NCBI RefSeq assembly: GCF_020089865.1 | Contig: NZ_JAIRBM010000001.1 | Span: forward strand, 310,001-374,000 | Direction: 5' to 3' | Source: Microvirga puerhi | GTDB lineage: Bacteria; Pseudomonadota; Alphaproteobacteria; Rhizobiales; Beijerinckiaceae | Length of the DNA stretch: 64,000 bases | In this document: positions 10,994-21,765 of the stretch, piece by piece | Position numbering within the stretch: position 1 is the stretch's first letter | Layout of the letters: every line of letters begins with the position of its first letter | Translations under genes and position numbers: made by a program | Notes under the pieces: model-generated | What the model was told of the DNA's origin: nothing | Databases searched by the model: none | What the model saw: the letters and a program-made list of their open reading frames with translations, nothing else

Positions 10994-12504
10994 TGCTCGG
11001 GTTCGGCATCCTCTCCGGACTTCTCGTCCTTCCCCTCGTCGGGGCGGCCTTCATCCTGACCCTGAGGGGCGATAGCGAGGCGGCACGGACCAATGCGCGC
11101 TGGATCGCCTTGGTCACGACGATCGTGACCTTCCTCCTGTCGCTCGTCGCCTGGAGCCGGTTTGACGCGTCGTCTTCCGCCTTCCAGCTCGTCGAGAGCC
11201 ACGCCTGGCTGACCGACACGATCCGGTTCAAGCTCGGAGTCGACGGCTTCTCGATGCCGTTCATTCTGTTGACGACATTCCTGATGCCGTTCTGCATCGT
11301 GGCTTCGTGGCGGTCGATCGAGCATCGAGTGAAGGAATACTTCGTCGCCTTCCTGGTTCTCGAGATGACGATGATCGGCGTCTTCGCTGCGCTCGACCTC
11401 GTTCTCTTCTACCTGTTCTTCGAGGCCGGCCTCATTCCGATGTTCCTGATCATCGGCATCTGGGGCGGCAAGCGGCGCATTTATGCGAGCTTCAAGTTCT
11501 TCCTCTACACGCTGCTCGGCTCGGTGTTGATGCTGCTCGCCATCATGGCGATGTACTGGAATGCCGGGACGACGGATATTCCGACGCTTCTGAAGTTCAA
11601 GTTCGCCGCCAATCTCCAGATTTGGCTCTGGCTTGCCTTCTTCGCATCCTTTGCGGTGAAGATGCCCATGTGGCCGGTCCATACCTGGCTGCCGGATGCG
11701 CACGTGGAGGCTCCGACGGCTGGTTCGGTCATCCTGGCGGCGATCCTGCTGAAGATGGGCGGCTACGGGTTCATCCGGGTGTCGCTCCCCATGTTTCCGG
11801 ATGCCTCGATCTACTTCGCGCCGCTCGTCTATTCGCTTTCCGTCGTCGCGATCATCTACACCTCGCTCGTGGCGATGGTGCAGGAGGATATGAAGAAGCT
11901 TATCGCCTATTCGTCCGTCGCCCATATGGGCTTCGTGACCATGGGCCTCTTCAGCATGAATCCGCAGGGCATCCAGGGCGCCATGTTCCAGATGGTGTCC
12001 CACGGCCTTGTCTCCGGCGCTCTCTTCCTCTGCGTCGGCGTGGTCTATGACCGGTTGCACACCCGCGAGATCTCGGCCTATGGCGGTCTCGTCGAGCGTA
12101 TGCCGCTCTATGCCGTGGCCTTCATGATCTTCACGATGGCCAATGTGGGACTGCCTGGCACCTCTGGCTTCATCGGCGAGTTCCTGACGCTGATCGGTGC
12201 TTTCCGGGCGAATTCATGGGTGGCCTTTTTCGCGGCCAGCGGCGTGATCCTCTCCGCTGCCTACGCGCTCTGGCTCTACCGCCGGGTGGTCTACGGGCCA
12301 CTCACGAAGCCTTCGCTCCAGACGATGACCGATCTCAACGGTCGGGAATTGCTCACACTCGTGCCGCTCGTTCTGCTCGTCATCTACTACGGCGTGCAGC
12401 CCGGCCCGATCCTCGATACCTTCGCCGCGCCGACGAATGCTCTCATGCAGGGCTATCAGGCTGCGCTCGAAACCGTGAAAACGGCCGCTGTTGCGGCACA
12501 CTGA
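10993..12504 (+). CDS. nuoM: NADH-quinone oxidoreductase subunit M (antiporter-like)
   Basis: 503-residue antiporter-like membrane subunit. It has the conserved ND4 features: [20 protein letters not shown] with the key glutamate near residue 144, then [19 protein letters not shown] and a lysine-bearing KMGGYGFIR helix. The start overlaps the nuoL stop by one base, suggesting translational coupling. nuoN starts 7 bases after the stop. Confidence 0.97.
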   Translation: MLGFGILSGLLVLPLVGAAFILTLRGDSEAARTNARWIALVTTIVTFLLSLVAWSRFDASSSAFQLVESHAWLTDTIRFKLGVDGFSMPFILLTTFLMPFCIVASWRSIEHRVKEYFVAFLVLEMTMIGVFAALDLVLFYLFFEAGLIPMFLIIGIWGGKRRIYASFKFFLYTLLGSVLMLLAIMAMYWNAGTTDIPTLLKFKFAANLQIWLWLAFFASFAVKMPMWPVHTWLPDAHVEAPTAGSVILAAILLKMGGYGFIRVSLPMFPDASIYFAPLVYSLSVVAIIYTSLVAMVQEDMKKLIAYSSVAHMGFVTMGLFSMNPQGIQGAMFQMVSHGLVSGALFLCVGVVYDRLHTREISAYGGLVERMPLYAVAFMIFTMANVGLPGTSGFIGEFLTLIGAFRANSWVAFFAASGVILSAAYALWLYRRVVYGPLTKPSLQTMTDLNGRELLTLVPLVLLVIYYGVQPGPILDTFAAPTNALMQGYQAALETVKTAAVAAH

Positions 12505-12511
12505 GGTCACG

Positions 12512-13951
12512 ATGAATACCGTCCTCACCTTTCCCGTCCTTGGACCCGCGTTGCCCGAGATCATTCTGGCGGCTGGCGCCTTGGTGCTGGTGCTGTTTGG
12601 CGCATTTCGCGGCGAGCGTTCGACCGAGGCCATGAACGGCATTGCGCTGGTGCTGCTGGCACTCGCGTTTGTTGCGGTCCTGATGCTGCCTTCCGAGCGT
12701 GTCGAGACCATGAGCGGCTCGTTCGTCGTCGACTCGTTTGCGAAATTCATGAAAGCGCTGACGCTGATCGCCTCTGCCAGCAGTGTGATCCTGTCCATGG
12801 ACTACATGCGGCGAGAGGGCATTGCCCGGTTCGAGTATCCGATCCTGATCGTGCTCTCGACCATCGGCATGCTGATGGTGATCTCGGCCAACGACCTGAT
12901 CGCGCTCTACCTCGGCCTCGAGCTGCTAAGTCTCTCGTCCTATGTGATCGCGGCCTTCGACCGTGACAACGTGCGCTCGACAGAGGCCGGCCTGAAGTAT
13001 TTCGTCCTCGGTGCCCTGTCGTCCGGCATGCTGCTTTATGGCGCGTCGCTCGTCTATGGCTTCACCGGGACGATATCGTTCCCGACCATCGCGGCATCGC
13101 TTCATGGGTCCGTCAGCAGCGGTCTCATCTTCGGCCTCGTGTTCCTCGCCGCGGGCATCGCCTTCAAGATTTCGGCCGTGCCGTTCCACATGTGGACGCC
13201 CGACGTCTATGAAGGTTCGCCGACGCCGGTCACCGCATTCTTCGCCGCGGCTCCCAAGATGGCCGGCATGGCCATGGCGACGCGCGTCTTCGTCTATGCC
13301 TTCCCGGGCATTCTCGATCAGTGGCAGCAGATCATCGTCTTCATCTCGATTGCCTCGATGGCGCTCGGCTCCTTCGCGGCGATTGGTCAGCGCAACATCA
13401 AGCGCCTGATGGCCTATTCGTCCATCGGCAACGTGGGCTATGCGCTCATCGGTCTCGCCGCCGGCACGCCCGAGGGCATCCAGGGTGTGGCGATCTACAT
13501 GGCAATCTATCTGGCCATGACCCTTGGAACCTTTGCGGTAATCTTGGGCATGCGCCGCGGCAACGTGATGTTCGAGAAGATCGATGATCTCTCCGGCATC
13601 GCCCGCACGCATCCGATGCTGGCTTTCTGCCTGGCGATGATGATGTTCTCGCTCGCCGGCATTCCGCCGCTGGCAGGTTTCTTCGCCAAGTTCGCGGTGT
13701 TCAATGCCGCCATCAAGGCGAACCTGGTGACGCTGGCGGTGATCGGCGTGGTCACGAGCGTCGTCGGCGCCTATTATTACCTGCGTATCGTGAAGGTCAT
13801 GTACTTCGACGAGCCGGGCGAGCGCTACGATGCCATGCCAGCAGGCGTGAAGCTGGTTCTGGCGCTTTCCAGCGTGTTCGTGGTCCTCTATGTCCTGGTT
13901 CCGGCACCGCTGAACGCTGCAGCAGCGGCGGCCGCGCGGTCCCTGTTCTGA
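12512..13951 (+). CDS. nuoN: NADH-quinone oxidoreductase subunit N (antiporter-like)
   Basis: 479-residue ND2/NuoN subunit, the last complex I gene. It shows [18 protein letters not shown] near residue 133 and [21 protein letters not shown] near 224. I use the ATG at 12512 ([12 protein letters not shown]); the open frame begins 21 bases earlier within the nuoM end. GAGGTCACG upstream serves as a ribosome binding site. birA follows one base after the stop, so the operon probably continues. Confidence 0.96.
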   Translation: MNTVLTFPVLGPALPEIILAAGALVLVLFGAFRGERSTEAMNGIALVLLALAFVAVLMLPSERVETMSGSFVVDSFAKFMKALTLIASASSVILSMDYMRREGIARFEYPILIVLSTIGMLMVISANDLIALYLGLELLSLSSYVIAAFDRDNVRSTEAGLKYFVLGALSSGMLLYGASLVYGFTGTISFPTIAASLHGSVSSGLIFGLVFLAAGIAFKISAVPFHMWTPDVYEGSPTPVTAFFAAAPKMAGMAMATRVFVYAFPGILDQWQQIIVFISIASMALGSFAAIGQRNIKRLMAYSSIGNVGYALIGLAAGTPEGIQGVAIYMAIYLAMTLGTFAVILGMRRGNVMFEKIDDLSGIARTHPMLAFCLAMMMFSLAGIPPLAGFFAKFAVFNAAIKANLVTLAVIGVVTSVVGAYYYLRIVKVMYFDEPGERYDAMPAGVKLVLALSSVFVVLYVLVPAPLNAAAAAAARSLF

Positions 13952-13952
13952 C

Positions 13953-14771
13953 GTGAGGCTGTCGCACGAAGCCGAGACTGCCGGCTACAGGCTTCTCTCA
14001 CTCGAAGCGACGGGCTCGACAAACGACGATGCGCTTCAAGCTGCGCGCGACGGCGATCCGGGTCGGCTTTGGATCGTCGCTGCCGAGCAGCAGGCGGGGA
14101 GGGGACGGCACGGCCGGCAATGGTCGTCGCCGATCGGCAATCTCTATGCGAGCCTCCTGTTGGTCGATCCGTGCGATGCGGCTTCGGCACCGCAGCTGGG
14201 TTTCGTCGCAGGCCTTGCCCTGCACGAAGCCATAGAGACGATCACCGGCATTGGCCATCCGCGTCTCGCGCTCAAGTGGCCCAACGATCTTCTTCTCGAT
14301 GGCGCGAAGGTCTCAGGATTGCTGCTCGAAGGGCATCGCATCAACGGCGCGCTCACGATCGTCATCGGCATCGGCGTGAACGTCGCGTTCTCTCCGGGCG
14401 GCACACCCTATCCGACAAAGTCGCTGCGGGTTCTGAAGGCGGATCTGGAGCGGGATCAGGTCTTTGCAGCGTTGTCCGCATCCTTCGCACGCATCTTTGC
14501 GGCATGGCAGGCCGCCGCGCGGCTCAATCCGTCGGATCCTTTCGGCCCTATTCGGCGCCTATGGCTCGAACGAGGTGCAGGAATGGGGCAGGAGGTGACC
14601 GTTCGCTTGCCGACCGGTGCAAAGCAAGGGCGCTTCGAAGGGCTTGATCCTCACGGCCGTCTGCAATTGAAAACCGCGGACGGCATGGAACTGATCGATG
14701 CGGGTGATCTTTATTTTCCTCATTTGCAACACGATATAGGCAAGCTCACCCCCAACGCGACAAGGTCCTGA
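13953..14771 (+). CDS. birA: Biotin--[acetyl-CoA-carboxylase] ligase (monofunctional)
   Basis: Attaches biotin to the carrier protein of acetyl-CoA carboxylase through biotinyl-AMP. The 272-residue protein begins directly with the catalytic domain: STNDDAL, the adenylate-binding loop GRGRHGRQWSSPIGNLY near residues 49-65, and KWPNDLLLDGAKVSGLLLE near 109. There is no N-terminal winged-helix DNA-binding domain, so it should not be a biotin-operon repressor. The start is a GTG immediately after the nuoN stop. Position between nuoN and rnj is a common arrangement in this order. Confidence 0.93.
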   Translation: MRLSHEAETAGYRLLSLEATGSTNDDALQAARDGDPGRLWIVAAEQQAGRGRHGRQWSSPIGNLYASLLLVDPCDAASAPQLGFVAGLALHEAIETITGIGHPRLALKWPNDLLLDGAKVSGLLLEGHRINGALTIVIGIGVNVAFSPGGTPYPTKSLRVLKADLERDQVFAALSASFARIFAAWQAAARLNPSDPFGPIRRLWLERGAGMGQEVTVRLPTGAKQGRFEGLDPHGRLQLKTADGMELIDAGDLYFPHLQHDIGKLTPNATRS

Positions 14772-14774
14772 CCG

Positions 14775-16448
14775 ATGGCTTCCGCACAAGATGAACTGGT
14801 CTTCCTGCCCCTTGGTGGGTTGGGCGAGATTGGTATGAATGCTGCGCTCTACGGGTTCGGCCCGGAAATGAACCGGCAGTGGATCCTCGTCGATTGTGGA
14901 ATGGGTTTTGGCGGAGAGGAGAATCTCCCCGGCATCGATGTCGTCTATCCGGATCTACGTTTCATCGAGGAAGAGCGTCACAATCTTCTTGGCATCTTCA
15001 TCACCCACGCACACGAGGATCACATCGGGGCTCTCGTCGAGATGTGGCCGCGGCTTCGCGCCCCGGTTTACGTGACGCGCTTCGCGGCTGGCCTGCTGGA
15101 AACGCGCCGCCTGAACGAGCCCAATGCGCCGAAGATCGAGCTGAAGGAGATTGCTCCAGGCCAGCACATCAAGGCCGGACCTTTCGACATCGAATATGTG
15201 CCCGTCGCGCACTCGATTCCGGAATCGAACGCGCTCGCGATCCGGACGCCGCTTGGGCTGGTTGTGCATACGGGCGATTGGAAGCTCGATCCGACACCTT
15301 ATCTCGGCAGCCTGACATCTGAGGAGGCGTTCCGCCATCTCGGCGACGAGGGGGTGCTTGCCCTTGTCTGCGATTCCACGAATGTCGTCCGCGAGGGTGA
15401 GAGTCCGAGCGAAGCGGACGTCTCGAAGAACCTCGCGGCGCTGATCAAGGATGCGCCGCACCGGGTCGCCGTCACCACCTTCGCGTCGAATGTGGCGCGT
15501 ATTCGCTCGGTGGCGGAGGCAGCGCGCGAATGCGGACGTGAGGTGGTGATCGTCGGTCGGGCAATGGAGCGCGTTGCCGACGTGGCAACAGAGTGCGGTT
15601 TCCTCGAGGGCCTTCCCGAGTTCCGCTCGCCCGACGCCTTCGGTTATCTGCCGCGCGACAAGGTCGTGGCGCTCCTGACTGGCTCGCAGGGGGAGCCGCG
15701 CGCGGCCCTCGCTCGTATCGCGCAGGACGAGCATCCGGACATTGCGCTATCCGCTGGCGATCGGGTGATCTTCTCGTCGCGTGCCATTCCGGGCAACGAG
15801 AGGGCGATCGGGGCGATCATCAATAGCCTTGTCGAACAGGGCATCGAAATCATCACGGACCGTACCGAGCTGGTGCACGTCTCGGGCCATCCGCGCCGAG
15901 GCGAGCTGGCACAGATGTATCGCTGGACCAGGCCGAAGATTGCCATCCCGGCTCACGGAGAGGCCTTGCATCTCGCGGAGCACGCGAAATTCGCCCGCGC
16001 GCAGGGTGCACAGGAGGTGGTGCAGGCGCGAAACGGCACCTTGGTGCGCCTGGCGCCCGGTCTGGCTGAGATCATCGATCGGCTGCCTGCCGGCCGTCTC
16101 TACAAGGATGGGAACATCGTGATCGCGGCCGGCGAGCGCGCCCTGCCTGAGCGACGCAAGCTCGCTTTCGCCGGCATCGTGACGGTTGCCATCGCCATCG
16201 ACGACAGGGGCGAGCTGGCAGGTGATCCGATCGTCGACGCCATGGGGCTGCCGGAAAAGAACCGCCAGGGCGAGATCATGCTGGATCTCATTGCCGATGT
16301 GGTGGGTGATGTGTTGAAAGGCCTGCCCAAGGCCCGGCGACGGGACCCCGAGGCCGTGGAAACCGCCGTCCATCGCGGCGTCCGTTCAGCCGTCAATGAG
16401 GCCTGGGGCAAGAAGCCAGCGTGCCATGTCCTCGTCGTCGAGGTATGA
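14775..16448 (+). CDS. rnj: Ribonuclease J
   Basis: 557-residue metallo-beta-lactamase/beta-CASP ribonuclease with probable 5'-3' exonuclease and endonuclease activity, acting in rRNA and mRNA maturation in bacteria where it partly replaces other nucleases. The zinc motif THAHEDHIGAL sits near residue 76. The family start LVFLPLGGLGEIGMN, the HTGDWKLD motif near 163 and the SGHPRRGEL segment near 371 are present. It starts 3 bases after the birA stop, with a weak ribosome binding site, so translation may be coupled. Confidence 0.95.
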   Translation: MASAQDELVFLPLGGLGEIGMNAALYGFGPEMNRQWILVDCGMGFGGEENLPGIDVVYPDLRFIEEERHNLLGIFITHAHEDHIGALVEMWPRLRAPVYVTRFAAGLLETRRLNEPNAPKIELKEIAPGQHIKAGPFDIEYVPVAHSIPESNALAIRTPLGLVVHTGDWKLDPTPYLGSLTSEEAFRHLGDEGVLALVCDSTNVVREGESPSEADVSKNLAALIKDAPHRVAVTTFASNVARIRSVAEAARECGREVVIVGRAMERVADVATECGFLEGLPEFRSPDAFGYLPRDKVVALLTGSQGEPRAALARIAQDEHPDIALSAGDRVIFSSRAIPGNERAIGAIINSLVEQGIEIITDRTELVHVSGHPRRGELAQMYRWTRPKIAIPAHGEALHLAEHAKFARAQGAQEVVQARNGTLVRLAPGLAEIIDRLPAGRLYKDGNIVIAAGERALPERRKLAFAGIVTVAIAIDDRGELAGDPIVDAMGLPEKNRQGEIMLDLIADVVGDVLKGLPKARRRDPEAVETAVHRGVRSAVNEAWGKKPACHVLVVEV

Positions 16449-16470
16449 CGAGCCCGGTTTAACGGATTCA

Positions 16471-16881
16471 ATGAGAATGATCGGTCGTCTCAATCACGTC
16501 GCCATCGCTGTCCGCGATCTCAGCGTGGCCTCCGAGGTCTATCGCTCCACCCTCGGAGCTCAGGTATCCGCGCCCGAAGCGCTTCCCGAGCATGGGGTGA
16601 CGGTGGTTTTCATCACGCTTCCCAACACCAAGATCGAACTCCTGGAGCCTCTTGGTTCGGATTCCCCCATCGCCAAGTTCCTCGAGAAGAATCCGGACGG
16701 GGGAATTCATCATATCTGTTATGAGGTCGCGGATATCGGAGCCGCCCGGGATCAGCTGGTCAGCAAAGGGGCCAGGGTTCTAGGTTCTGGGGAGCCGAAA
16801 ATCGGAGCGCATGGGAAGCCGGTCCTTTTCCTGCATCCCAAGGACTTCCTGGGAGCGCTGGTCGAGCTGGAGCAGGCGTGA
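16471..16881 (+). CDS. mce: Methylmalonyl-CoA epimerase
   Basis: 136-residue vicinal-oxygen-chelate (glyoxalase-fold) enzyme that interconverts (R)- and (S)-methylmalonyl-CoA in propionyl-CoA catabolism. It begins GRLNHVAIAVRDL (metal-binding His) and has GIHHICYEVADI near residue 86 and GALVELEQA at the end, all family features. I take the ATG at 16471; a second ATG at 16477 would remove two residues. The frame is open back to 16396 inside rnj, which I ignore. Confidence 0.93.
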   Translation: MRMIGRLNHVAIAVRDLSVASEVYRSTLGAQVSAPEALPEHGVTVVFITLPNTKIELLEPLGSDSPIAKFLEKNPDGGIHHICYEVADIGAARDQLVSKGARVLGSGEPKIGAHGKPVLFLHPKDFLGALVELEQA

Positions 16882-16891
16882 GGTTAAGATC

Positions 16892-17227
16892 TTGATTCAA
16901 ATGGTAAAAAATCTTTCCGAATCTTTTTGGGGCACCACCGCGGTGGTCGTCGCGGTCTCGGCTCTCGCGGTCGCCGTTGTTGTGATGACCTTCGAGCTAC
17001 GGATCAGCGGAGGCACCGCTCTCTATTTCATTATCTGGTGGACCCTTCTCTTCGCCATCCTGCCGTTCGGTATCCGCAGCCAGGCGGAGGCGGGGGAGGT
17101 GGTCGAAGGAAGCGAGCCGGGCGCTCCGGCGGCTCCCGGCCTTCGGGAGAAGGCTCTTTGGACGACGTTCGTTTCGGCCGTGGTGCTGGTGATTGTCGCG
17201 GGAGTCTTGCCGCTGTCCGGGCTGTAA
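16892..17227 (+). CDS. DUF1467 family small membrane protein
   Basis: About 111 residues with two or three membrane helices: a first near residues 14-34 (WGTTAVVVAVSALAVAVVVM), a second in the ALYFIIWWTLLFAILPFGI segment, and a third at the C-terminus. The IRSQAEAGEVVEGSEPGAP linker is the DUF1467 signature. The function of the family is unknown, but it commonly lies between mce and proS in this order. Start choice is uncertain: TTG at 16892 has GAGG at the right distance, while the ATG at 16901 has none; I use the TTG. Confidence 0.8.
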   Translation: MIQMVKNLSESFWGTTAVVVAVSALAVAVVVMTFELRISGGTALYFIIWWTLLFAILPFGIRSQAEAGEVVEGSEPGAPAAPGLREKALWTTFVSAVVLVIVAGVLPLSGL

Positions 17228-17617
17228 ATCGTCAGGCAAGGTGCGTAGACAAAGAAAAAAGCAAGGCTTTCGCCTTGCTTTACTGCCTTTTGGCAACTTT
17301 TAATCCTTGGCTTTCTTTCGCCGTCGCCTGTAATGGCGCACGAGGACCTTGTTCCTCCCGAAACTCGGACCGCAACCTCTGACCTATGAAAGGTGAAGAC
17401 GTTAGCCCTTGCTTTATAGGGGGGCAGGAAAGCGCTGTCATCTTTTTTGGCAGGGGTTGATGCAATTTTTGGCACAATTCTCATTACTCTTTCGTATAAG
17501 TGGAGCCGCAGTACCCCTCGGCGGCGATGACAGCTTGTCTTTTGCCAAGGGGCTGTATTGTGTGCTGAAACCGAGTCGTAACCTCATCCTCTTCCTTGAT
17601 CGATCCGAAGGCGTTCC
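17228..17617. other. 390-base intergenic region before proS
   Basis: No credible gene. It contains the hairpin at 17259-17280, then an AT-richer stretch (17440-17500) with two TTTTTGGCA copies that probably holds the proS promoter, though I find no convincing pair of -35/-10 boxes with proper spacing. Confidence 0.5.
17259..17285 (+). terminator. Rho-independent terminator after the DUF1467 gene
   Basis: Perfect stem AAGCAAGGC (17259-17267) and GCCTTGCTT (17272-17280) around a TTTC loop, preceded by an A-run and followed by a short T-rich tract. It would end the long nuo-birA-rnj-mce transcript before proS and could also work on the opposite strand. Confidence 0.75.
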
Positions 17618-18946
17618 ATGCGTTTGAGCCGCTACTTCCTGCCCATCCTCCGCGAGACGCCCAAAGAGGCGGAGATCGTGTCCCATCGGCTCATGCTGCG
17701 CGCCGGACTGATCCGGCAGGAGGCCGCTGGACTTTACGCCTGGTTGCCGTTGGGCCTTCGCGTCCTCAACAAGGTCAACGCCATCATTCGCGAGGAGCAG
17801 AACCGCTCCGGCGCCATCGAGCTGCTGATGCCGACCATCCAGTCGGCGGACCTCTGGCGCGAGTCCGGACGCTACGACGCCTATGGCAAGGAGATGCTGC
17901 GCATCCAGGACCGGCATGAGCGGGAAATGCTGTTCGGCCCCACCAACGAGGAGATGATCACGGAGATCTTCCGGGCCTATGTGCGCTCCTACAAGGATCT
18001 GCCGCTCAACCTCTACCATATCCAGTGGAAATTCCGAGACGAAGTGCGGCCCCGCTTCGGCGTCATGCGCTCCCGCGAGTTCCTGATGAAGGATGCCTAC
18101 TCCTTCGATCTGGACAAGGAGAGTGCCCGGCATTCCTACAACAAGATGTTCGTGGCCTATCTGAGGACCTTCGCCCGGATGGGCCTGAAGGCGATCCCCA
18201 TGCGGGCCGATACGGGCCCGATCGGCGGTGATCTGAGCCACGAGTTCATCATTCTGGCCTCCACGGGCGAGAGCGAGGTGTTCTGCCACGCGGACTATCT
18301 CGATTTCCCGACACCGCCCGAGAACACCGATTTCGACAATGTCACGGGTCTCCAGAGCACCGTGGACAAGTGGACATCGCTCTATGCCGCAACCTCGGAG
18401 ATGCATGACGAGGCAGGCTTTGCCGCTGTCCCGGCGGAGAAGAAGATGTCGGCCCGCGGCATTGAGGTCGGTCATATCTTCTATTTCGGCACCAAATACT
18501 CCGCGCCCATGGGGGCGAAGGTGATGGGTCCTGACGGCCAGGAGCATGAAGTCCACGGGGGCTCCTACGGCATTGGCCCGAGCCGCCTGGTCGCGGCGAT
18601 CATCGAGGCAAGCCACGACGAGAACGGCATCATCTGGCCCGAGGCGGTGGCCCCCTTCGACGTGGCGCTTCTGAACCTGAAGGCAGGCGATGCCGCGACG
18701 GACGAGGCCTGCGACAAACTCTACCGGGAGCTCACGGCAGCCGGATACGATGTGCTCTACGACGATCGCGACGAGCGTCCCGGCGCCAAGTTCGCGACGG
18801 CGGATCTCATCGGCATTCCCTTGCAGGTGGTGATCGGGCCGAAGGGCCTCGCCGACGGCAAGGTCGAGCTGAAGCATCGTGCCTCGGGCGAGCGTGAACT
18901 GCTTCCCCTCGACAACGTGCTCGCCTATCTCGGCAACCGTTCCTAA
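17618..18946 (+). CDS. proS: Prolyl-tRNA synthetase (short form without editing insertion)
   Basis: 442-residue class II synthetase charging tRNA-Pro. It begins [19 protein letters not shown], the alphaproteobacterial ProS start. Class II motif 2 is seen in [21 protein letters not shown] near residues 138-158, motif 3 near [13 protein letters not shown] around 310, and an anticodon-binding domain fills the C-terminus. Length (about 440 rather than about 570) shows it lacks the large cis-editing insertion, as is usual in this class. lolC follows after 8 bases. Confidence 0.96.
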   Translation: MRLSRYFLPILRETPKEAEIVSHRLMLRAGLIRQEAAGLYAWLPLGLRVLNKVNAIIREEQNRSGAIELLMPTIQSADLWRESGRYDAYGKEMLRIQDRHEREMLFGPTNEEMITEIFRAYVRSYKDLPLNLYHIQWKFRDEVRPRFGVMRSREFLMKDAYSFDLDKESARHSYNKMFVAYLRTFARMGLKAIPMRADTGPIGGDLSHEFIILASTGESEVFCHADYLDFPTPPENTDFDNVTGLQSTVDKWTSLYAATSEMHDEAGFAAVPAEKKMSARGIEVGHIFYFGTKYSAPMGAKVMGPDGQEHEVHGGSYGIGPSRLVAAIIEASHDENGIIWPEAVAPFDVALLNLKAGDAATDEACDKLYRELTAAGYDVLYDDRDERPGAKFATADLIGIPLQVVIGPKGLADGKVELKHRASGERELLPLDNVLAYLGNRS

Positions 18947-18954
18947 AGGGTGCG

Positions 18955-20229
18955 ATGGCCAAGGCAGCGCAAACCGGAACGAAACCCTTCTCGCTCTTCG
19001 AGTGGATGCTCGCTGGGCGCTACCTGCGCACGCGCAGGCGGGAAGGTTTCGTCTCGGTCATCGCGGGCTTCTCATTCCTCGGGATCATGCTGGGTGTAGC
19101 GACCCTCATCGTCGTGCTGTCGGTGATGAACGGCTTCCGAAAGGAGCTGCTCGACAAGATTGTCGGCATCAACGGCCATATCTTCGTCGCTCCCATCGAA
19201 ACGCCGCTTACCGACTACGAAGAGGTGACGAAGCGCATCGCAGCCGTGCCGGGAGTGAAGCGCGCTCTGCCGATCATTGAAGGGCAGGCCTTCGGCTCAT
19301 CCCAATATGGCGGCAGCGGTGTTCTCGTGCGCGGAATTCGCGGCGATGACCTGAGAAAGATCGAGCACATCGCCGGCAATATCCGCCAGGGCACCCTGGA
19401 GGATTTCGATCAGAGCGGCGGGGTCGCCATCGGCCGGCGCTTGGCCGAAGCGCTGTCGATTCAGGCCGGCGACACGCTGACGCTGATCACGCCGCGCGGC
19501 GCCTCGACGCCGTTCGGGACGGCGCCGCGCATCAAGGGATATCCGGTCAGGGCGGTGTTCGAGATCGGCATGTCCGAGTTCGACTCGAGCTTCGTCTACA
19601 TGCCGTTGACCGAGGCGCAGAGTTATTTCAATCGGCCAAACGATGTCCAGTTGATCGAGGTCTATCTCGACAATGCCGACAAGGTCGATGAGGCGCGCGC
19701 CTCCATCGAGGAGGCTGCGGGCCGGCAGATCCTGATGACCGACTGGCGACAGCGCAATCGCACCTTCTTCGGTGCCCTCGAAGTGGAGCGGAACGTGATG
19801 TTCCTCATCCTCACGCTGATCGTTCTGGTTGCCGCTCTCAACATCATTTCCGGCCTGATCATGCTGGTGAAGGACAAGTCGAGCGACATTGCGATCCTGC
19901 GGACGATGGGAGCCACGCGCGGGGCCGTGATGCGGGTATTCCTGATCACCGGCGCATCCATCGGCATCGTCGGGACGATTGCGGGTTTTGCCCTCGGGCT
20001 GGTGCTGGCGCTCAATGTGGAAAGCATCCGCAATTTCATCTCTTACCTTACCAACACCAACCTGTTTCCGGCGGAGCTCTATTTCCTCAGCCGCCTGCCG
20101 GCGGATGTGAATCCGACCGAGGTCACGACAATTCTGGTCATGGCGATGGTCCTGTCTCTGCTCGCGACACTCTATCCCTCCTGGCGTGCTGCGAAGCTCG
20201 ATCCGGTCGAGGCGTTGCGTTACGGTTAG
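18955..20229 (+). CDS. lolC: Lipoprotein-releasing ABC transporter permease LolC/LolE
   Basis: 424-residue MacB/FtsX-type permease of the Lol system that extracts outer-membrane lipoproteins from the inner membrane. Topology is one N-terminal helix (about residues 36-58), a large periplasmic domain (60-275) and three C-terminal helices. The family motif SSDIAILRTMGATRGAVMRVF lies near residues 309-329. Only one permease gene is present, so it probably acts as a homodimer (LolF-like), as in many alphaproteobacteria. lolD starts 3 bases after the stop. Confidence 0.94.
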   Translation: MAKAAQTGTKPFSLFEWMLAGRYLRTRRREGFVSVIAGFSFLGIMLGVATLIVVLSVMNGFRKELLDKIVGINGHIFVAPIETPLTDYEEVTKRIAAVPGVKRALPIIEGQAFGSSQYGGSGVLVRGIRGDDLRKIEHIAGNIRQGTLEDFDQSGGVAIGRRLAEALSIQAGDTLTLITPRGASTPFGTAPRIKGYPVRAVFEIGMSEFDSSFVYMPLTEAQSYFNRPNDVQLIEVYLDNADKVDEARASIEEAAGRQILMTDWRQRNRTFFGALEVERNVMFLILTLIVLVAALNIISGLIMLVKDKSSDIAILRTMGATRGAVMRVFLITGASIGIVGTIAGFALGLVLALNVESIRNFISYLTNTNLFPAELYFLSRLPADVNPTEVTTILVMAMVLSLLATLYPSWRAAKLDPVEALRYG

Positions 20230-20232
20230 ATC

Positions 20233-20928
20233 ATGTCCTCCGGCCAACAGAAGCCTGCCCTCTATCTCAGCCAAGTCGAGCGCCGCTATCCGCAAGGGGA
20301 GGGGCATCTCGAGGTGCTGCGCGGCGCCGATCTTGCCATCTGGCCGGGCGAGATCGTTGCGCTCATCGCTCCCTCAGGAACCGGAAAATCGACCTTGCTT
20401 CACGTCGCCGGTTTGCTCGAGAAGCCGGATGGCGGCGAAGTCTTCGTAGGCGGACAACCGACTGCTGCCATGGGGGATCGGGATCGCACGCGGCTGCGGC
20501 GCGAGGAACTCGGCTTCGTCTATCAGTTCCATCACCTACTGCCAGAGTTCTCCGCGCTGGAGAACGTCGTGCTGCCTCAGCTTATCCGCGGGCTGAAAAA
20601 GAACGACGCGCAGGAGCGCGCGACGCAGATCCTGAACTTCCTCGGGCTCGGAAAGCGGCTCGATCATCGTCCGGGCGAGCTTTCAGGAGGCGAACAGCAG
20701 CGCGTTGCCATTGCCCGCGCGGTCGCCAATGCGCCGAGGCTCCTTCTTGCGGACGAGCCGACGGGCAATCTCGACCCTCACACGGCGGACCGGGTGTTCC
20801 AGACCCTGGTCGCCATCGTCCGAGCCTCGAAGCTCGCGGCCCTGATCGCGACCCATAACCTCGACCTAGCCGCGCGCATGGATCGCCGCGTTACCATTCG
20901 CGACGGGGTCATCGTGCAGCTCCCGTGA
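20233..20928 (+). CDS. lolD: Lipoprotein-releasing ABC transporter ATPase LolD
   Basis: 231-residue ABC ATPase that powers LolC. Walker A is APSGTGKST near residue 47, the signature [14 protein letters not shown] near 152, Walker [13 protein letters not shown] near 172, and the switch histidine is in IATHNLDLA. The closely spaced lolC-lolD pair is typical. In related genomes dnaE usually lies shortly downstream; here about 4.3 kb of other genes intervene. Confidence 0.95.
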   Translation: MSSGQQKPALYLSQVERRYPQGEGHLEVLRGADLAIWPGEIVALIAPSGTGKSTLLHVAGLLEKPDGGEVFVGGQPTAAMGDRDRTRLRREELGFVYQFHHLLPEFSALENVVLPQLIRGLKKNDAQERATQILNFLGLGKRLDHRPGELSGGEQQRVAIARAVANAPRLLLADEPTGNLDPHTADRVFQTLVAIVRASKLAALIATHNLDLAARMDRRVTIRDGVIVQLP

Positions 20929-21035
20929 CGCTGCCCTCGGTACAGCAAGAGCCGCTCCTTTCACTCAGGGACGTTGCGTACCGCCGGGCATGTGTCGGCG
21001 GAGACTTTCCGACGATGCAGGTATCCGGTCGTGAT

Positions 21036-21479
21036 TCAACGCAAGCTGATTTCAACCCCACTCACATTGACGTTCAGTTCCAGTCCGATGGTGCGACCGC
21101 GCAGTTCAAGAACGACCCCTCTGGCGTTCTGCAAGCGAATGCTGGATGCGCCACCGCCGGCAGCGGCACCGGCGCTAACTGCCGTATAGGTCCCCGCGAT
21201 ATCTGACGCGCGCCGCAGGTTATAGGCTCTTCCGTACAGCTCGGCCTTCGAGGCTCCGATTGTCGCACCGAAACTCAATCCGCCAATGCTCAATGGATAG
21301 CGGCGACCATTGAAGGTAAGCGTTCCTCTGCCGCCTCCGACACCGACGATGAAACCTGCCTTGGCGATCTCAATGTGGACCGAGCCAGTCGCGGCCCACA
21401 CGGGCGTGGCGAGGACGGGCGCGAGTGCCAGCCCGAGGGAAAGCAGACTCGACGACAGAGCGTGTTTCAGTTTCAGCAT
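21036..21479 (-). CDS. Secreted glycine-rich protein of unknown function
   Basis: 147 residues. Residues 1-30 form a Sec signal peptide (SSSLLSLGLALAPVLATPVWA, cleavage after VWA). The mature part is a string of short hydrophobic beta-like strands with many glycines, for example AGFIVGVGGGRGTLTFNG, ending in GLELNVNVSGVEISLR; a small beta-sandwich or barrel is plausible. I know similar proteins in this order only as hypotheticals. The start MLKLKHALSS at 21479 is preceded by AGAGGATAAG; the longer frame to 21542 lacks a signal peptide start. It converges on lolD. Confidence 0.75.
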   Translation of the reverse strand: MLKLKHALSSSLLSLGLALAPVLATPVWAATGSVHIEIAKAGFIVGVGGGRGTLTFNGRRYPLSIGGLSFGATIGASKAELYGRAYNLRRASDIAGTYTAVSAGAAAGGGASSIRLQNARGVVLELRGRTIGLELNVNVSGVEISLR

Positions 21480-21765
21480 GGACTTATCCTCTCTTCTCTG
21501 GCGAGTACGGCAGCAAGCTTTTTGTTGCGCATTCAGAAGCATATTTAATCAGTTCGTCTTTGGTTCGGAGGCGCTATAGTCCAGCATATCAGTATCTTGT
21601 GCTGGCGGTGAGCAGTAAACGGACGATAACTCTCATGTAGTACCCAGCTTGTGCGGGAGATGTGACGTCCGCGTGAATTGCCAAACAATAAGGTTAAGCT
21701 TAGGGTAAGTTGAATTCTGGCGCGCGATCACTTGATCTGTGATCGGTAGACACATGGAATGCCCC

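Noticed and set aside
20925..21206. Open frame starting on the lolD stop codon (PLLSLRDVAYR at its N-terminus looks like an ABC ATPase start)
   Set aside because: It continues antisense through the secreted-protein gene and has no Walker motifs; the resemblance is limited to about ten residues.
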